In this document: positions 7,725-15,514 of the stretch, piece by piece
How positions within the stretch are numbered: position 1 is the first letter of the stretch
How the letters are laid out: each line of letters begins with the position of its first letter
Assembly: GCA_004557455.1 (NCBI GenBank)
Contig: SFDX01000012.1
Location: forward strand, 1-64,000
Reading direction: 5' to 3'
Length of the DNA stretch: 64,000 nucleotides
Source: Akkermansia muciniphila
GTDB taxonomy: Bacteria; Verrucomicrobiota; Verrucomicrobiia; Verrucomicrobiales; Akkermansiaceae
Made by a program: the position numbers and the translations under genes
Notes under the pieces: model-generated
Told to the model about the DNA's origin: nothing
The model's input: only the letters and a program-made list of their open reading frames with translations
Database searches by the model: none

Positions 7725-9191
7725 ATGCCGGTTAAAGATTACATTGTCACCATAGGACTGGAGGTACACTGCCAGATTAAGACGGAAACCAAGATGTTCT
7801 GCCGCTGCAAGGCCGGCTTCGGCTATGAACCGAACACGAATGTATGCCCCACCTGCCTCGGCATGCCCGGGGCACTGCCGGTGCTCAATGAGTACGCCAT
7901 CGAGCGAACCGTGCTCACGGGTCTGATGCTGGGCTGCTCTACCCCGCCGGTGAGCCGTTGGGACCGCAAGAACTATTTTTACGCAGACATGCCGAAGAAT
8001 TATCAGACGAGCCAGCTGGACCTACCGCTGTGCATCGGGGGTGAAGTTCCGCTGTATTCTTGGGCCTTCCCGGCGGATGCCAAGGTGGCATCCGAGGGCC
8101 CCGTGGTGCGCCGCGTGAAGCTGGACCACATTCATCTGGAGGAGGATGCCGCCAAGCTGACGCACTTCGGCACCTATTCTCTGGTGGATTACAACCGTGG
8201 CGGCACCCCGCTGATGGAAATTGTCTCCGCCCCCGATCTGTGCAGCCCGGAAGAGGCCTACGCCTACCTCAAGAGCCTGCAGCAAATCCTCATCTGCGGC
8301 GGCATTTCGGACGCCGATATGGAGAAGGGGCAGATGCGCTGCGATGTGAACATCTCCCTGCGTCCGCATGGGCAAAAGGAGCTGGGGGCGAAGATTGAGA
8401 TGAAGAACATCAACTCCATGTCCGCAGCCCGCCGCGCGCTCATCTACGAAATACGCCGCCAAGCCGATGAACTGGACCGTGGCATTGCGCAGGTGCAGTC
8501 AACCCGCCGCTGGGACGACGCCGCCGGGGAGAGCATCGTGATGCGCACCAAGGAGAACGCGCATGATTATCGCTACCACCCCTGCCCGGACCTCATTCCG
8601 GTTCACACGACACCCATCGTGGAAAAGGTCAAGGGTGAGCTTCCCGAACTGCCGGATGCACATCGCAATCGCCTGGTATCGCAGTATAAGCTACCGGAGG
8701 CAGATGCGGACACCTTGGTGGGAGATACGGCCCTGTGCGCCTACTTTGAGGCCGCTGCAGCCGGCAGCCCCACGCCCAAAAAAGTGGCCAACTGGGTGAT
8801 TAACAACCTCACCTCCGTGCTCACCGAGAAGGAAATCGGCATAGCGGACTGCCCCGTCTCCCCGGAGCAGTTGGCGGGGCTCGTTCAGGTGATCGAACAG
8901 GGCATCTGCTCCAACAACCAGGGACGCGACGTGCTGGCCGTTCTTTGGGAGAAACCGGGCGTGAGCGCAGCCGATGCAGCGGCAAGCCTGGGCTTCAAAA
9001 AGACCGACAGCGGAGCCCTGGAGGCAGCCGTGGACAAGGTGTTGGCAGAGAATGCCGACATGGTGGCCCTGGTGAAGGGCGGCAACACCAAGCTGCTCAA
9101 CGCCCTGACCGGCAAGGTGATGAAGAGCAGCAACCCGAAGCCCAATCCCAAGCTGGTAACGGAGTTGCTGACGGCCAAGATCGGGCTGTAA
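7725..9191 (+). CDS. gatB: Aspartyl/glutamyl-tRNA amidotransferase subunit B
   Basis: The kinase/transamidase subunit of GatCAB, which converts Glu-tRNA(Gln) and/or Asp-tRNA(Asn) to the amide form using ammonia delivered by GatA. At 488 residues it is full length. The N-terminus carries the family signature GLEVHCQI and the zinc-binding cysteines C26, C28, C41 and C44. DMPKNYQTSQ and the later GGTPLMEIVS and DVNISLRPHG blocks are also typical, and the C-terminal YqeY-like tRNA-binding tail (NPKPNPKLVTELL) is present. gatA and gatC are not in the window. The start is the ATG at 7725; there is no clear ribosome-binding motif. Confidence 0.97.
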   Translation: MPVKDYIVTIGLEVHCQIKTETKMFCRCKAGFGYEPNTNVCPTCLGMPGALPVLNEYAIERTVLTGLMLGCSTPPVSRWDRKNYFYADMPKNYQTSQLDLPLCIGGEVPLYSWAFPADAKVASEGPVVRRVKLDHIHLEEDAAKLTHFGTYSLVDYNRGGTPLMEIVSAPDLCSPEEAYAYLKSLQQILICGGISDADMEKGQMRCDVNISLRPHGQKELGAKIEMKNINSMSAARRALIYEIRRQADELDRGIAQVQSTRRWDDAAGESIVMRTKENAHDYRYHPCPDLIPVHTTPIVEKVKGELPELPDAHRNRLVSQYKLPEADADTLVGDTALCAYFEAAAAGSPTPKKVANWVINNLTSVLTEKEIGIADCPVSPEQLAGLVQVIEQGICSNNQGRDVLAVLWEKPGVSAADAAASLGFKKTDSGALEAAVDKVLAENADMVALVKGGNTKLLNALTGKVMKSSNPKPNPKLVTELLTAKIGL

Positions 9192-9227
9192 TTTACCCAC
9201 TGACGCATGCTGCGGTTCAAAAGAGCC

Positions 9228-9256
9228 TTGACCGCAGCATGCTCTGCGTTTATACT
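9228..9256 (+). promoter_or_regulatory. manC promoter, predicted leaderless
   Basis: TTGACC (9228-9233), 17 bases, TATACT (9251-9256), then six bases to the ATG at 9263. Confidence 0.8.
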
Positions 9257-9262
9257 GGTGGC

Positions 9263-10318
9263 ATGAGCAACTATGCGTTAATTCTCGCCGGCGGCAGCGG
9301 CACGCGCTTCTGGCCGCTTTCCCGCAACGCGCGTCCCAAGCAACTGCTGGACCTTTTCGGTAAGGGCACCATGCTGCGCCAAGCTCTCAACCGCATGGAG
9401 CGAGTTCTGCCCCCGGAAAATATTTTCATTCTCACGAACAGTCTGCAGGAGGCGGAGGTGCGGCGAGAAGCCGCCGAGCTGCCGGCAGGCAACATTGTAG
9501 CAGAGCCCACGCGCCGCGACACCGCGCCCGCTGTGGCCCTCGGCATTGCCTTGGTAGCAGCGCGCGATCCCGAGGCGAACATGATGATCGTGCCCAGTGA
9601 CTCCCTGATTCTGGATGACGCAGCCTTTGCCGACTTGGCCTCCGAGGCCTTGGAGCTGGCCGGGCGCACCCCGGGGCTCATCACCATCGGCATTCGCCCC
9701 ACTTGGGCATGCCCGAGTTACGGGTACATCGAGCGAGCCGCGCGCCTGCAGGACCCCGCCCTGAAGCATGCCTGCTACGAGGTACTGCGCTTCCGCGAAA
9801 AGCCGGACCCCGCCACCGCCGCTCAATACCTGGCCTCCGGGAATTTCTCTTGGAATGCGGGCATGTTTATCTGGAATGTCGCCTATGTGCGCCGCCAACT
9901 GGCCGAGCACACGCCGCAACTGGCGGATTTCATCGCGCGCTTTACTGGCACGCCGGATCAGGCCGAATTCATCCGCCGCGAGTTCCCTGCCCTCACCCCC
10001 ATTTCCATCGACTTTGCACTGATGGAAAAAGCCGACCGCGTCCTCAACTTCGAGGCCTCCTTCGACTGGGATGACGTGGGCTCCTGGCTTTCCGTCGGCA
10101 GCTACCTGCCGCAGCAGGACTGCAATGCGGCCAACTGCCCCCTGAGCACCCTGCAAGCCACGGGTAATATTGTCTTTACCGGTGGCAAACGCGTTGCCCT
10201 CCTGGGGGTGGACGACCTCATTGTGGTGGACACACCGGATGCCCTGCTCATCTGCCGCAAAGATGAGGCGGACAAAATCAAGAAGATTGTGAACGACCTA
10301 CCCCCGGAGCTACTGTGA
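9263..10318 (+). CDS. manC: Mannose-1-phosphate guanylyltransferase
   Basis: Makes GDP-mannose from mannose 1-phosphate and GTP, feeding surface polysaccharide or GDP-fucose synthesis. The protein has 351 residues, the length of the pyrophosphorylase-only form: the C-terminal phosphomannose isomerase half of fused ManC/AlgA enzymes is missing. The nucleotide-binding signature LAGGSGTRFWPLSR is at residues 8-21, the substrate loop includes FREKPD, and GNFSWNAGMFIW and FDWDDVGSW are conserved family blocks. The start at 9263 is supported by the promoter six bases upstream. Its stop codon overlaps the GTG start of ruvX. Confidence 0.93.
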   Translation: MSNYALILAGGSGTRFWPLSRNARPKQLLDLFGKGTMLRQALNRMERVLPPENIFILTNSLQEAEVRREAAELPAGNIVAEPTRRDTAPAVALGIALVAARDPEANMMIVPSDSLILDDAAFADLASEALELAGRTPGLITIGIRPTWACPSYGYIERAARLQDPALKHACYEVLRFREKPDPATAAQYLASGNFSWNAGMFIWNVAYVRRQLAEHTPQLADFIARFTGTPDQAEFIRREFPALTPISIDFALMEKADRVLNFEASFDWDDVGSWLSVGSYLPQQDCNAANCPLSTLQATGNIVFTGGKRVALLGVDDLIVVDTPDALLICRKDEADKIKKIVNDLPPELL

Positions 10319-10782
10319 GCGAGCACCCCCTTCTGGCTGTCGATTTCGGTCAGGCTCGCATCGGCATCGCTGCTACCGATGCCGCCGGCATCCTGCCCTA
10401 CCCCGTCGAGACCATCGAACCGGCCAAGGTTGATCCCCTCGAGCGGATCGCTCAGATTGCGGAACGGATAGGCGCTAAACGCCTGATAGTCGGGCTTCCC
10501 CTGCGGCTGGACGGCACGGAGGGGACAGCCTGCGCCAAGGTACGCGCCTTTGCGCAGAAGCTGCACGAACGCATCCCTGCCCTGCCGATGGAGTTTGTGG
10601 ATGAATTCCTCACCACGACAACCGCGCAGAAAAAGCTGCACGCCGCCGGTAAAAAGGCTAAACACTTCAAGCCCGTGATTGACCAGGCAGCCGCCGTAGA
10701 AATCCTGAACAATCGGATGCGCTCCCACGGAGAACTCGACAACGAGTTTGCCCTGCCGCCCGAGGATTTTCCGCCCCTCTGA
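10315..10782 (+). CDS. ruvX: RuvX/YqgF family putative pre-16S rRNA nuclease
   Basis: An RNase H-fold nuclease of 155 residues, proposed to process the 5' end of 16S rRNA and formerly called a Holliday-junction resolvase. The conserved blocks are AVDFGQARIGIAATD near the N-terminus (first acidic residue), VGLPLRLDGTEG, VDEFLTTTTAQ and DQAAAVEIL (last acidic residue). It starts with GTG inside the manC stop region (a four-base overlap), so it is probably translated by coupling. A weak hairpin follows before the pit promoter. Confidence 0.92.
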   Translation: MSEHPLLAVDFGQARIGIAATDAAGILPYPVETIEPAKVDPLERIAQIAERIGAKRLIVGLPLRLDGTEGTACAKVRAFAQKLHERIPALPMEFVDEFLTTTTAQKKLHAAGKKAKHFKPVIDQAAAVEILNNRMRSHGELDNEFALPPEDFPPL

Positions 10783-10794
10783 GGTGCTGAACCG

Positions 10795-10816
10795 CCGCAC
10801 TCAGGGCCGAGTGCGG
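10795..10816 (+). terminator. Hairpin between ruvX and the phosphate transporter
   Basis: CCGCACTC (10795-10802) and GAGTGCGG (10809-10816) with a six-base loop. No T-run follows, so termination efficiency is uncertain. Confidence 0.45.
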
Positions 10817-10848
10817 TGAGATTATGGCGCAAACGCCACAGATAATGC

Positions 10849-10877
10849 TTGAAATGCGGCCCGCTTCGTGGTACGAT
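10849..10877 (+). promoter_or_regulatory. Promoter of the phosphate transporter gene
   Basis: TTGAAA (10849-10854), 17 bases, TACGAT (10872-10877). It lies inside the longest open frame (ATG at 10824) and therefore points to the ATG at 10890 as the true start. Confidence 0.6.
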
Positions 10878-10889
10878 TTCGCCGAACGC

Positions 10890-13103
10890 ATGGAAACTCT
10901 CTATTACGTCATGTACGGTGTCATCCTCGTTCTGTCCCTGTTCGGGCTGATCGTGGGGGTGAGTAACGATGCCTGCAACTTCCTGAATTCATCGCTCGGT
11001 TGTCGAGCGGGCACCTATCGCCTGGTGGCTGCCGTAGCGGGCGCGGGCGTCATCATGGGCGCGGCTTTTTCCAGCGGCATGATGGAGGTAGCGCGCAGCG
11101 GTGTGTTTGTGCCGGGGATGTTCAGTTTCCATGAGCTGATGGTACTCTTTATGGCCGTGATGGTGGCCAATGTTATCTTGTTGGATATATTCAACACCCT
11201 GGGGCTGCCTACCTCCACCACGGTGGCCTTGATTTTTGCCTTGCTGGGTTCCGCGATGGGAATGGCCATGTACAGCGCGAGCTGCAATGAGTCCGCTTCC
11301 GTTATCGAATACATCAACGCAGGCAATACCACCACCATCGTGGCGGCTATTTTCTGCTCCGTGGCCGTCGCCTTTGTGGTGGGTACGGTGGTGATGTGGA
11401 TCAGCCGCCTGATTTTCAGCTTCCGCTACCAACACACCTACCGCTACCTGGGGCCGCTGTGGTGCGGTGCTGCGTTCACGTCCATCAGCTATTTCGCCAT
11501 CTTCAAGGGGCTGAAAACAAGCCCCATCCTCAGCCCGGAGACACACGCCTACCTCGATGCGAATGTGAGCATACTGGTGCTGGCGGCCTTTGTGGGCTGG
11601 ACCCTGCTGGGGGCGCTGGGGCAGTATGTTTTCCGCCTGAATACACTGCGTTACACCGTACTGGCCGGCACTTTCGCGCTGGCTCTTTCCTTCGCCGGTA
11701 ACGACTTGGTGAACTTCATCGGCATCTTCATGGCCTCCGACACCTGCCTGGATCTGGCGTCCCAAGCGGCGGCTCAGGGGGTGCATGTGGCGGATATGAA
11801 GATGGGTGCTCTGGCCAATCAGGAGGTAAAAGCGGAGATGTGGCAGCTCATCACGGCCGGCGTTATCATGGTGGCGGCCCTCTTCTTCTCCAAGAAAGCC
11901 CGCAAGGTGACGGAGACGGAGATCAAGCTCTCTGCCGCCAACACAGGCAAGGAGCGTTTCGGCTCCAGCCAACCGGCTCGTTTGTTGGTGCGTTATACGC
12001 TCAACGCGGTGCGTTTCGTGCAGCGCATCACCCCTGCCCCCGTGGCAGATTTCGTGGGACGACGCTTTGAGCCGCTGCGCCCGGAGGAGGAGACGGGGGC
12101 CAACTACGACATGCTGCGCGGCTCCGTGAACCTGACGACGGCGGCCTTCCTTATCTGCATTGCTACCTCGTGGGAGATGCCCCTGTCTACCACCTACGTC
12201 ACCTTCATGGTCGCCATGGGCTCCTCGCTGGCAGACCGGGCCTGGGGCCGGGACTCGGCGGTGTATCGCATCACAGGCGTTCTTGCCGTGGTCGGCGGCT
12301 GGTTTATCACGGCCTTCGCCGCGTGCACGCTTGCCTTCGGAGTTGCTCTCATCATGGCCTACGGCAGCATCTGGGGCATCGTGGTGATGGTGGCTTTGGC
12401 CATCGTTCTCCTCATCCGCTCCACCTTCTTCCGCAACTCGGATTCCAACGAAGTGAAGATCCTCAACCTGCGCAACCGCTCGGCCGTGCGTGACTTCGGC
12501 ACCGCCGCCGCCGGTCGCCTCGGGCGCATGGTCGGCATCTACAATGCCATGGTTCAAGCCCTGTTGAAGGAGGATCGCGATGCCCTCAAGCGTCTCCGCA
12601 AGAAGGCGCGCTCCATGAAGCGCGATATTGCCTTGGTCAGCGAGAACGAGGTGATGCCCTCCCTTGTCAACGTGCCCAAGGAATACGCCGAGCAGGGGCA
12701 GCGCATTTATCGCATTACCGAGCTCTCCGCCAATGTCTGCGAGTGCCTGCTGGCTGCCGTCAAGGCGGCGTTCAATCACATTGATAATCAGCACGTGGGC
12801 CTGAATGAGCGCCAAGGCAAGGACCTGCTCGCTCTCACCGGCAAGATCAGCCGCTTCTACCCCTCCCTCACGGACAAGCTCAAGACCGGCGATTATGCTG
12901 GCATCGACAGCCTCCTCGAGTCCGCCGATACCCTCGGTAACGAATTCGCCGAGTACATCAAAACGCACCTGATGCAAACAGACCAAGACGCCGCCGGCAT
13001 GCGCAACGGCATCCTCTATCTCACCCTCCTGAACGAGACTCGCGCCATGACGGACCAGGCCTTTGCCCTCATCCGCTGCACCAAGGAGCTCTTTGAGTAC
13101 TGA
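10890..13103 (+). CDS. pit: PiT family inorganic phosphate permease with C-terminal PhoU-like domain
   Basis: A low-affinity phosphate transporter of 737 residues in the inner membrane. Both PiT inverted-repeat signatures are present: GVSNDACNFLNSSLG near the N-terminus and GNDLVNFIGIFM in the middle. GLPTSTT and its counterpart EMPLSTTYV mark the paired substrate loops. About ten membrane segments extend to roughly residue 540, and the last 200 residues are soluble and helical, resembling PhoU, an arrangement seen in Bacteroidota and related phyla. I choose the ATG at 10890 because a promoter occupies the region after the alternative ATG at 10824. It converges with the ankyrin gene, with only about 50 bases between the two stop codons. 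Confidence 0.93.
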   Translation: METLYYVMYGVILVLSLFGLIVGVSNDACNFLNSSLGCRAGTYRLVAAVAGAGVIMGAAFSSGMMEVARSGVFVPGMFSFHELMVLFMAVMVANVILLDIFNTLGLPTSTTVALIFALLGSAMGMAMYSASCNESASVIEYINAGNTTTIVAAIFCSVAVAFVVGTVVMWISRLIFSFRYQHTYRYLGPLWCGAAFTSISYFAIFKGLKTSPILSPETHAYLDANVSILVLAAFVGWTLLGALGQYVFRLNTLRYTVLAGTFALALSFAGNDLVNFIGIFMASDTCLDLASQAAAQGVHVADMKMGALANQEVKAEMWQLITAGVIMVAALFFSKKARKVTETEIKLSAANTGKERFGSSQPARLLVRYTLNAVRFVQRITPAPVADFVGRRFEPLRPEEETGANYDMLRGSVNLTTAAFLICIATSWEMPLSTTYVTFMVAMGSSLADRAWGRDSAVYRITGVLAVVGGWFITAFAACTLAFGVALIMAYGSIWGIVVMVALAIVLLIRSTFFRNSDSNEVKILNLRNRSAVRDFGTAAAGRLGRMVGIYNAMVQALLKEDRDALKRLRKKARSMKRDIALVSENEVMPSLVNVPKEYAEQGQRIYRITELSANVCECLLAAVKAAFNHIDNQHVGLNERQGKDLLALTGKISRFYPSLTDKLKTGDYAGIDSLLESADTLGNEFAEYIKTHLMQTDQDAAGMRNGILYLTLLNETRAMTDQAFALIRCTKELFEY

Positions 13104-13155
13104 TAACGCCGGGCCTCAACCACCGCCGCACCCCGGCTGTCAGCAGCCCTCCCCA

Positions 13156-15084
13156 TCAGGGAGCGGGCTCAGACTTCTTCTTTTCGGCTTCCTCCAGAAG
13201 GCGGATGACCGCCGGCTCCTCGGCAAGATCCCAAGAGGTGTTGCCGTTTTTATTACGAGCCCCGACGTCAGCCCCGGCATCGAGAAGCAGCTTCACAAGG
13301 TCAGCGTGCCCCGCCTTGGCTGCGTACATCAGGGGCGTCCAAGCATTTTGTACGGCCGTGTTCACATCTACTCCGGCAGTCAGCAGTGCCTTTGCTACCT
13401 CCGCATATCCGGAATTTGCCGCAAGCGTTAAGGCCGTCATCCCTTCCTGAGTTTCAACGTCCACATCCGCGCCAGCCTTCAGTAGTGCTGCTACCATCTC
13501 CGTATGACCATTGATCGCAGCCCACATCAGGGCTGTCTCCCCCTCGTTTGTCCGCGCATTCACCTCTGCTCCCGCCTTCAGTAGCACTGCTACCATCTCC
13601 GTATGGCCATTTGTCGCAGCTCCCATCAGGGCTGTCTTCCCCGCATTTGACCGAGCGTTCACCTCTGCTCCCGCCTTCAGTAGTGCGGGTACAGTCTCCG
13701 TATGGCCATTTATCGCAGCCCACATCAGGGCTGACGCGCCCTCGTTTGACCGCGCGTTCACCTCTGCGCCCGCCTTCAGTAGTGCGGGTATAGTCTCCGT
13801 ATGGCCATTTATCGCGGCACTCATCAGGGCTGTCTTCCCCCCATTTGTCTGCGCATTCACCTCTGCGCCAGCCTTCAGTAGTGCTGCTACCATCTCCGTA
13901 TGACCATTGATCGCAGCCCACATCAGGGCTGTCTCCCCCTCGTTTGTCCGCGCATTCACCTTTGCGCCCGCCTCCAGTAGTGCTGCTACCATCTCCGTAT
14001 GGCCATTCATCACGGCACCCATCAGGGCTGTCTTCCCCGCGTTTGACCGAGCGTTCACCTCTGCGCCCGCCTCCAGTAGCGCGGGTACAGTCTCCGTATG
14101 GCCATTCATCGCGGCGCCCATCAGGGCTGTCTTCCCCTCGTTTGTCCGCGCATTCACCTCTGCGCCAGCCTCCAGTAGTGCTGCTACCGTCTCCGTATGA
14201 CCGCTTCTCGCTGCACACATCAGGGCTGTCACACCCTCGTCTGTCCTCGCATTCACCTCCGCGCCCGCCTTCAGTAGTGCTGCTACCGTCTCCGTATGGC
14301 CATTCATCGCAGCACCCATCAGGGCTGTCTCCCCCTCGTCTGCCCGAGCATTCACCTCCGCGCCCGCCTTCAGTAGCACTGCTACCGTCTCCGTATGGCC
14401 ACTCTCCACAGCCCACATCAGGGCTGTCACCCCCTCGTCCGTCCTCGCATTCACCTCTGCTCCCGCCTCCAGTAGCGCGGGTACAGTCTCCGTATGGCCA
14501 TTCATCGCGGCGCCCATCAGGGCTGTCTTCCCCTCGTTTGTCTGTGCATTCACCTCTGCGCCCGCCTTCAGTAGTGCTGCTACCGTCTCCGTATGACCAT
14601 TTATCGCGGCACCCATCAGGGCTGTCTCCCCCTCGTTTGTCCGCGCATTCACCTCTGCGCCGACCGAGATGAGGAGCTCCACCATCTCCACAGAACCGGA
14701 AGCCGCCATCATCAAAGCTGTTTCACCATCCTTTGACACATAATTCACATCCGCCCCGGCGTCGAGCAGAACCCTCACCACCTCGGCATCGGAGGCAAAA
14801 ACGGCATACATCAAGACGGACTGACCATTCTCATTCGTTGCATTCGGATCCGCTCCCGCCCTCAGAAGGAGAGAACACACGTGCGTCGATGCATGATCTG
14901 AGACAGCCTCAAAAAGCACACCCTTGATATCCTTCGCGGCGAACAGATAACGCGCGGTCTGATCCTCATCACTCTCCGAGGCATCAAAAAAACTGAAAGA
15001 CTGTCCCTCTTCCTGCGCCGTCAGAGGTGCCGTAGCAGATAAACAAAAGGCCAAAGCCGCCCATATCACATTCCGGGTTGTCAT
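13156..15084 (-). CDS. Secreted ankyrin-repeat protein with about 17 repeats
   Basis: A 642-residue protein with a clear signal peptide (MTTRNVIWAALAFCLSATAPLTAQ), followed by 17 complete ankyrin repeats of 33 residues and a partial one. The ordinary repeats at each end are diverged; repeats 4-15 (residues 150-545) are almost identical to each other, of the form NEGxTALMxAAxNGHTExV. Ankyrin solenoids bind proteins; an exported one could contact envelope or host proteins, but no partner is indicated. No catalytic domain is attached. The gene has its own leaderless-type promoter and converges with the phosphate transporter gene. Unrelated long frames on the opposite strand are a by-product of the repeats. 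Confidence 0.92.
   Translation of the reverse strand: MTTRNVIWAALAFCLSATAPLTAQEEGQSFSFFDASESDEDQTARYLFAAKDIKGVLFEAVSDHASTHVCSLLLRAGADPNATNENGQSVLMYAVFASDAEVVRVLLDAGADVNYVSKDGETALMMAASGSVEMVELLISVGAEVNARTNEGETALMGAAINGHTETVAALLKAGAEVNAQTNEGKTALMGAAMNGHTETVPALLEAGAEVNARTDEGVTALMWAVESGHTETVAVLLKAGAEVNARADEGETALMGAAMNGHTETVAALLKAGAEVNARTDEGVTALMCAARSGHTETVAALLEAGAEVNARTNEGKTALMGAAMNGHTETVPALLEAGAEVNARSNAGKTALMGAVMNGHTEMVAALLEAGAKVNARTNEGETALMWAAINGHTEMVAALLKAGAEVNAQTNGGKTALMSAAINGHTETIPALLKAGAEVNARSNEGASALMWAAINGHTETVPALLKAGAEVNARSNAGKTALMGAATNGHTEMVAVLLKAGAEVNARTNEGETALMWAAINGHTEMVAALLKAGADVDVETQEGMTALTLAANSGYAEVAKALLTAGVDVNTAVQNAWTPLMYAAKAGHADLVKLLLDAGADVGARNKNGNTSWDLAEEPAVIRLLEEAEKKKSEPAP
13450..14637 (-). 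repeat. Twelve tandem 99-bp repeats within the ankyrin gene
   Basis: Twelve in-frame copies of a 99-base unit encode ankyrin repeats 4-15. Copies differ mainly at the codons after EG and in Lys/Glu, Met/Thr and Trp/Gly swaps. The near identity at DNA level implies recent duplication or ongoing gene conversion, so copy number may vary between strains or collapse in short-read assemblies. Confidence 0.92.
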
Positions 15085-15090
15085 GCACCC

Positions 15091-15118
15091 ATTCTACCAC
15101 GTCTCGTCAGCTCGTCAA
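15091..15118 (-). promoter_or_regulatory. Promoter of the ankyrin gene, predicted leaderless
   Basis: Minus strand: TTGACG (15118-15113), 16 bases, TAGAAT (15096-15091), then six bases to the ATG ending at 15084. Confidence 0.75.
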
Positions 15119-15245
15119 GCAGGAAACACAAATTCAGCGCAACATTTCCCCGTTACAGGACATCAGAAACCGACACGAACGCCCCGCGCCACCCCCGATG
15201 ATGATTCGGGCGAGAATAGAGGCCCGAGCGGGGTCCGGAATGCAG

Positions 15246-15278
15246 CAACGGCACCTGCCTTGTTGACAGATGCCGTTG
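15246..15278 (-). terminator. Hairpin downstream of tRNA-Asp
   Basis: CAACGGCA (15246-15253) pairs with TGCCGTTG (15271-15278), immediately 3' of the tRNA on the minus strand. It lacks a T-run. Confidence 0.4.
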
Positions 15279-15287
15279 TTGTCGGAA

Positions 15288-15362
15288 CGAAGCGGACGGG
15301 GCTCGAACCCGCGACCTCAGCCGTGACAGGGCTGCGCTCTAACCAAACTGAGCTACCGCTCC
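15288..15362 (-). tRNA. tRNA-Asp (anticodon GTC)
   Basis: A 75-nt cloverleaf on the minus strand. The acceptor arm GGAGCGG pairs with CCGCTTC (one G-U), the D arm contains AGCTCAGTTTGGTTAGAGC, the anticodon stem CAGCC/GGCTG encloses loop CTGTCAC with anticodon GTC, and the T arm is GCGGG-TTCGAGC-CCCGT. G is the discriminator base, as expected for Asp. CCA is not encoded. Confidence 0.96.
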
Positions 15363-15419
15363 TTTGCCGGTTGCTGTCCCCTCCTTTTTCGGTTTCCCGT
15401 TCGGGTGGGGTGCGGGGAC

Positions 15420-15448
15420 ATTATACAGATTTTCAGCAGGCATTGCAA
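15420..15448 (-). promoter_or_regulatory. tRNA-Asp promoter
   Basis: Minus strand: TTGCAA (15448-15443), 17 bases, TATAAT (15425-15420), about 57 bases before the mature tRNA 5' end. Confidence 0.8.
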
Positions 15449-15514
15449 GCTTTTTCTTCAAAAAAAAGCGAAAAAAGGGCAAAAAAATGCAATTTCGGGG
15501 TAAAACGGGCGAAT

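Noticed and set aside
10824..10889. Upstream ATG for the phosphate transporter
   Set aside because: A promoter (TTGAAA-17-TACGAT) lies after this codon, and the extra 22 residues are not part of a PiT protein.
13108..13137. Terminator between the convergent pit and ankyrin genes
   Set aside because: GCCGGG/CCCGGC with an 18-base loop and no T-run on either strand is too weak to list.
13454..14416. Repeat-rich frames in other registers of the ankyrin gene (for example WPYGDGSS repeats)
   Set aside because: A unit length of 99 bases, divisible by three and free of stops, keeps all frames open; only the ankyrin frame has a signal peptide and a known fold.
13450..14637. Possible CRISPR array because of regular repetition
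   Set aside because: Repeats are 99 bases, contiguous, in frame and coding; there are no unique spacers and no cas genes.
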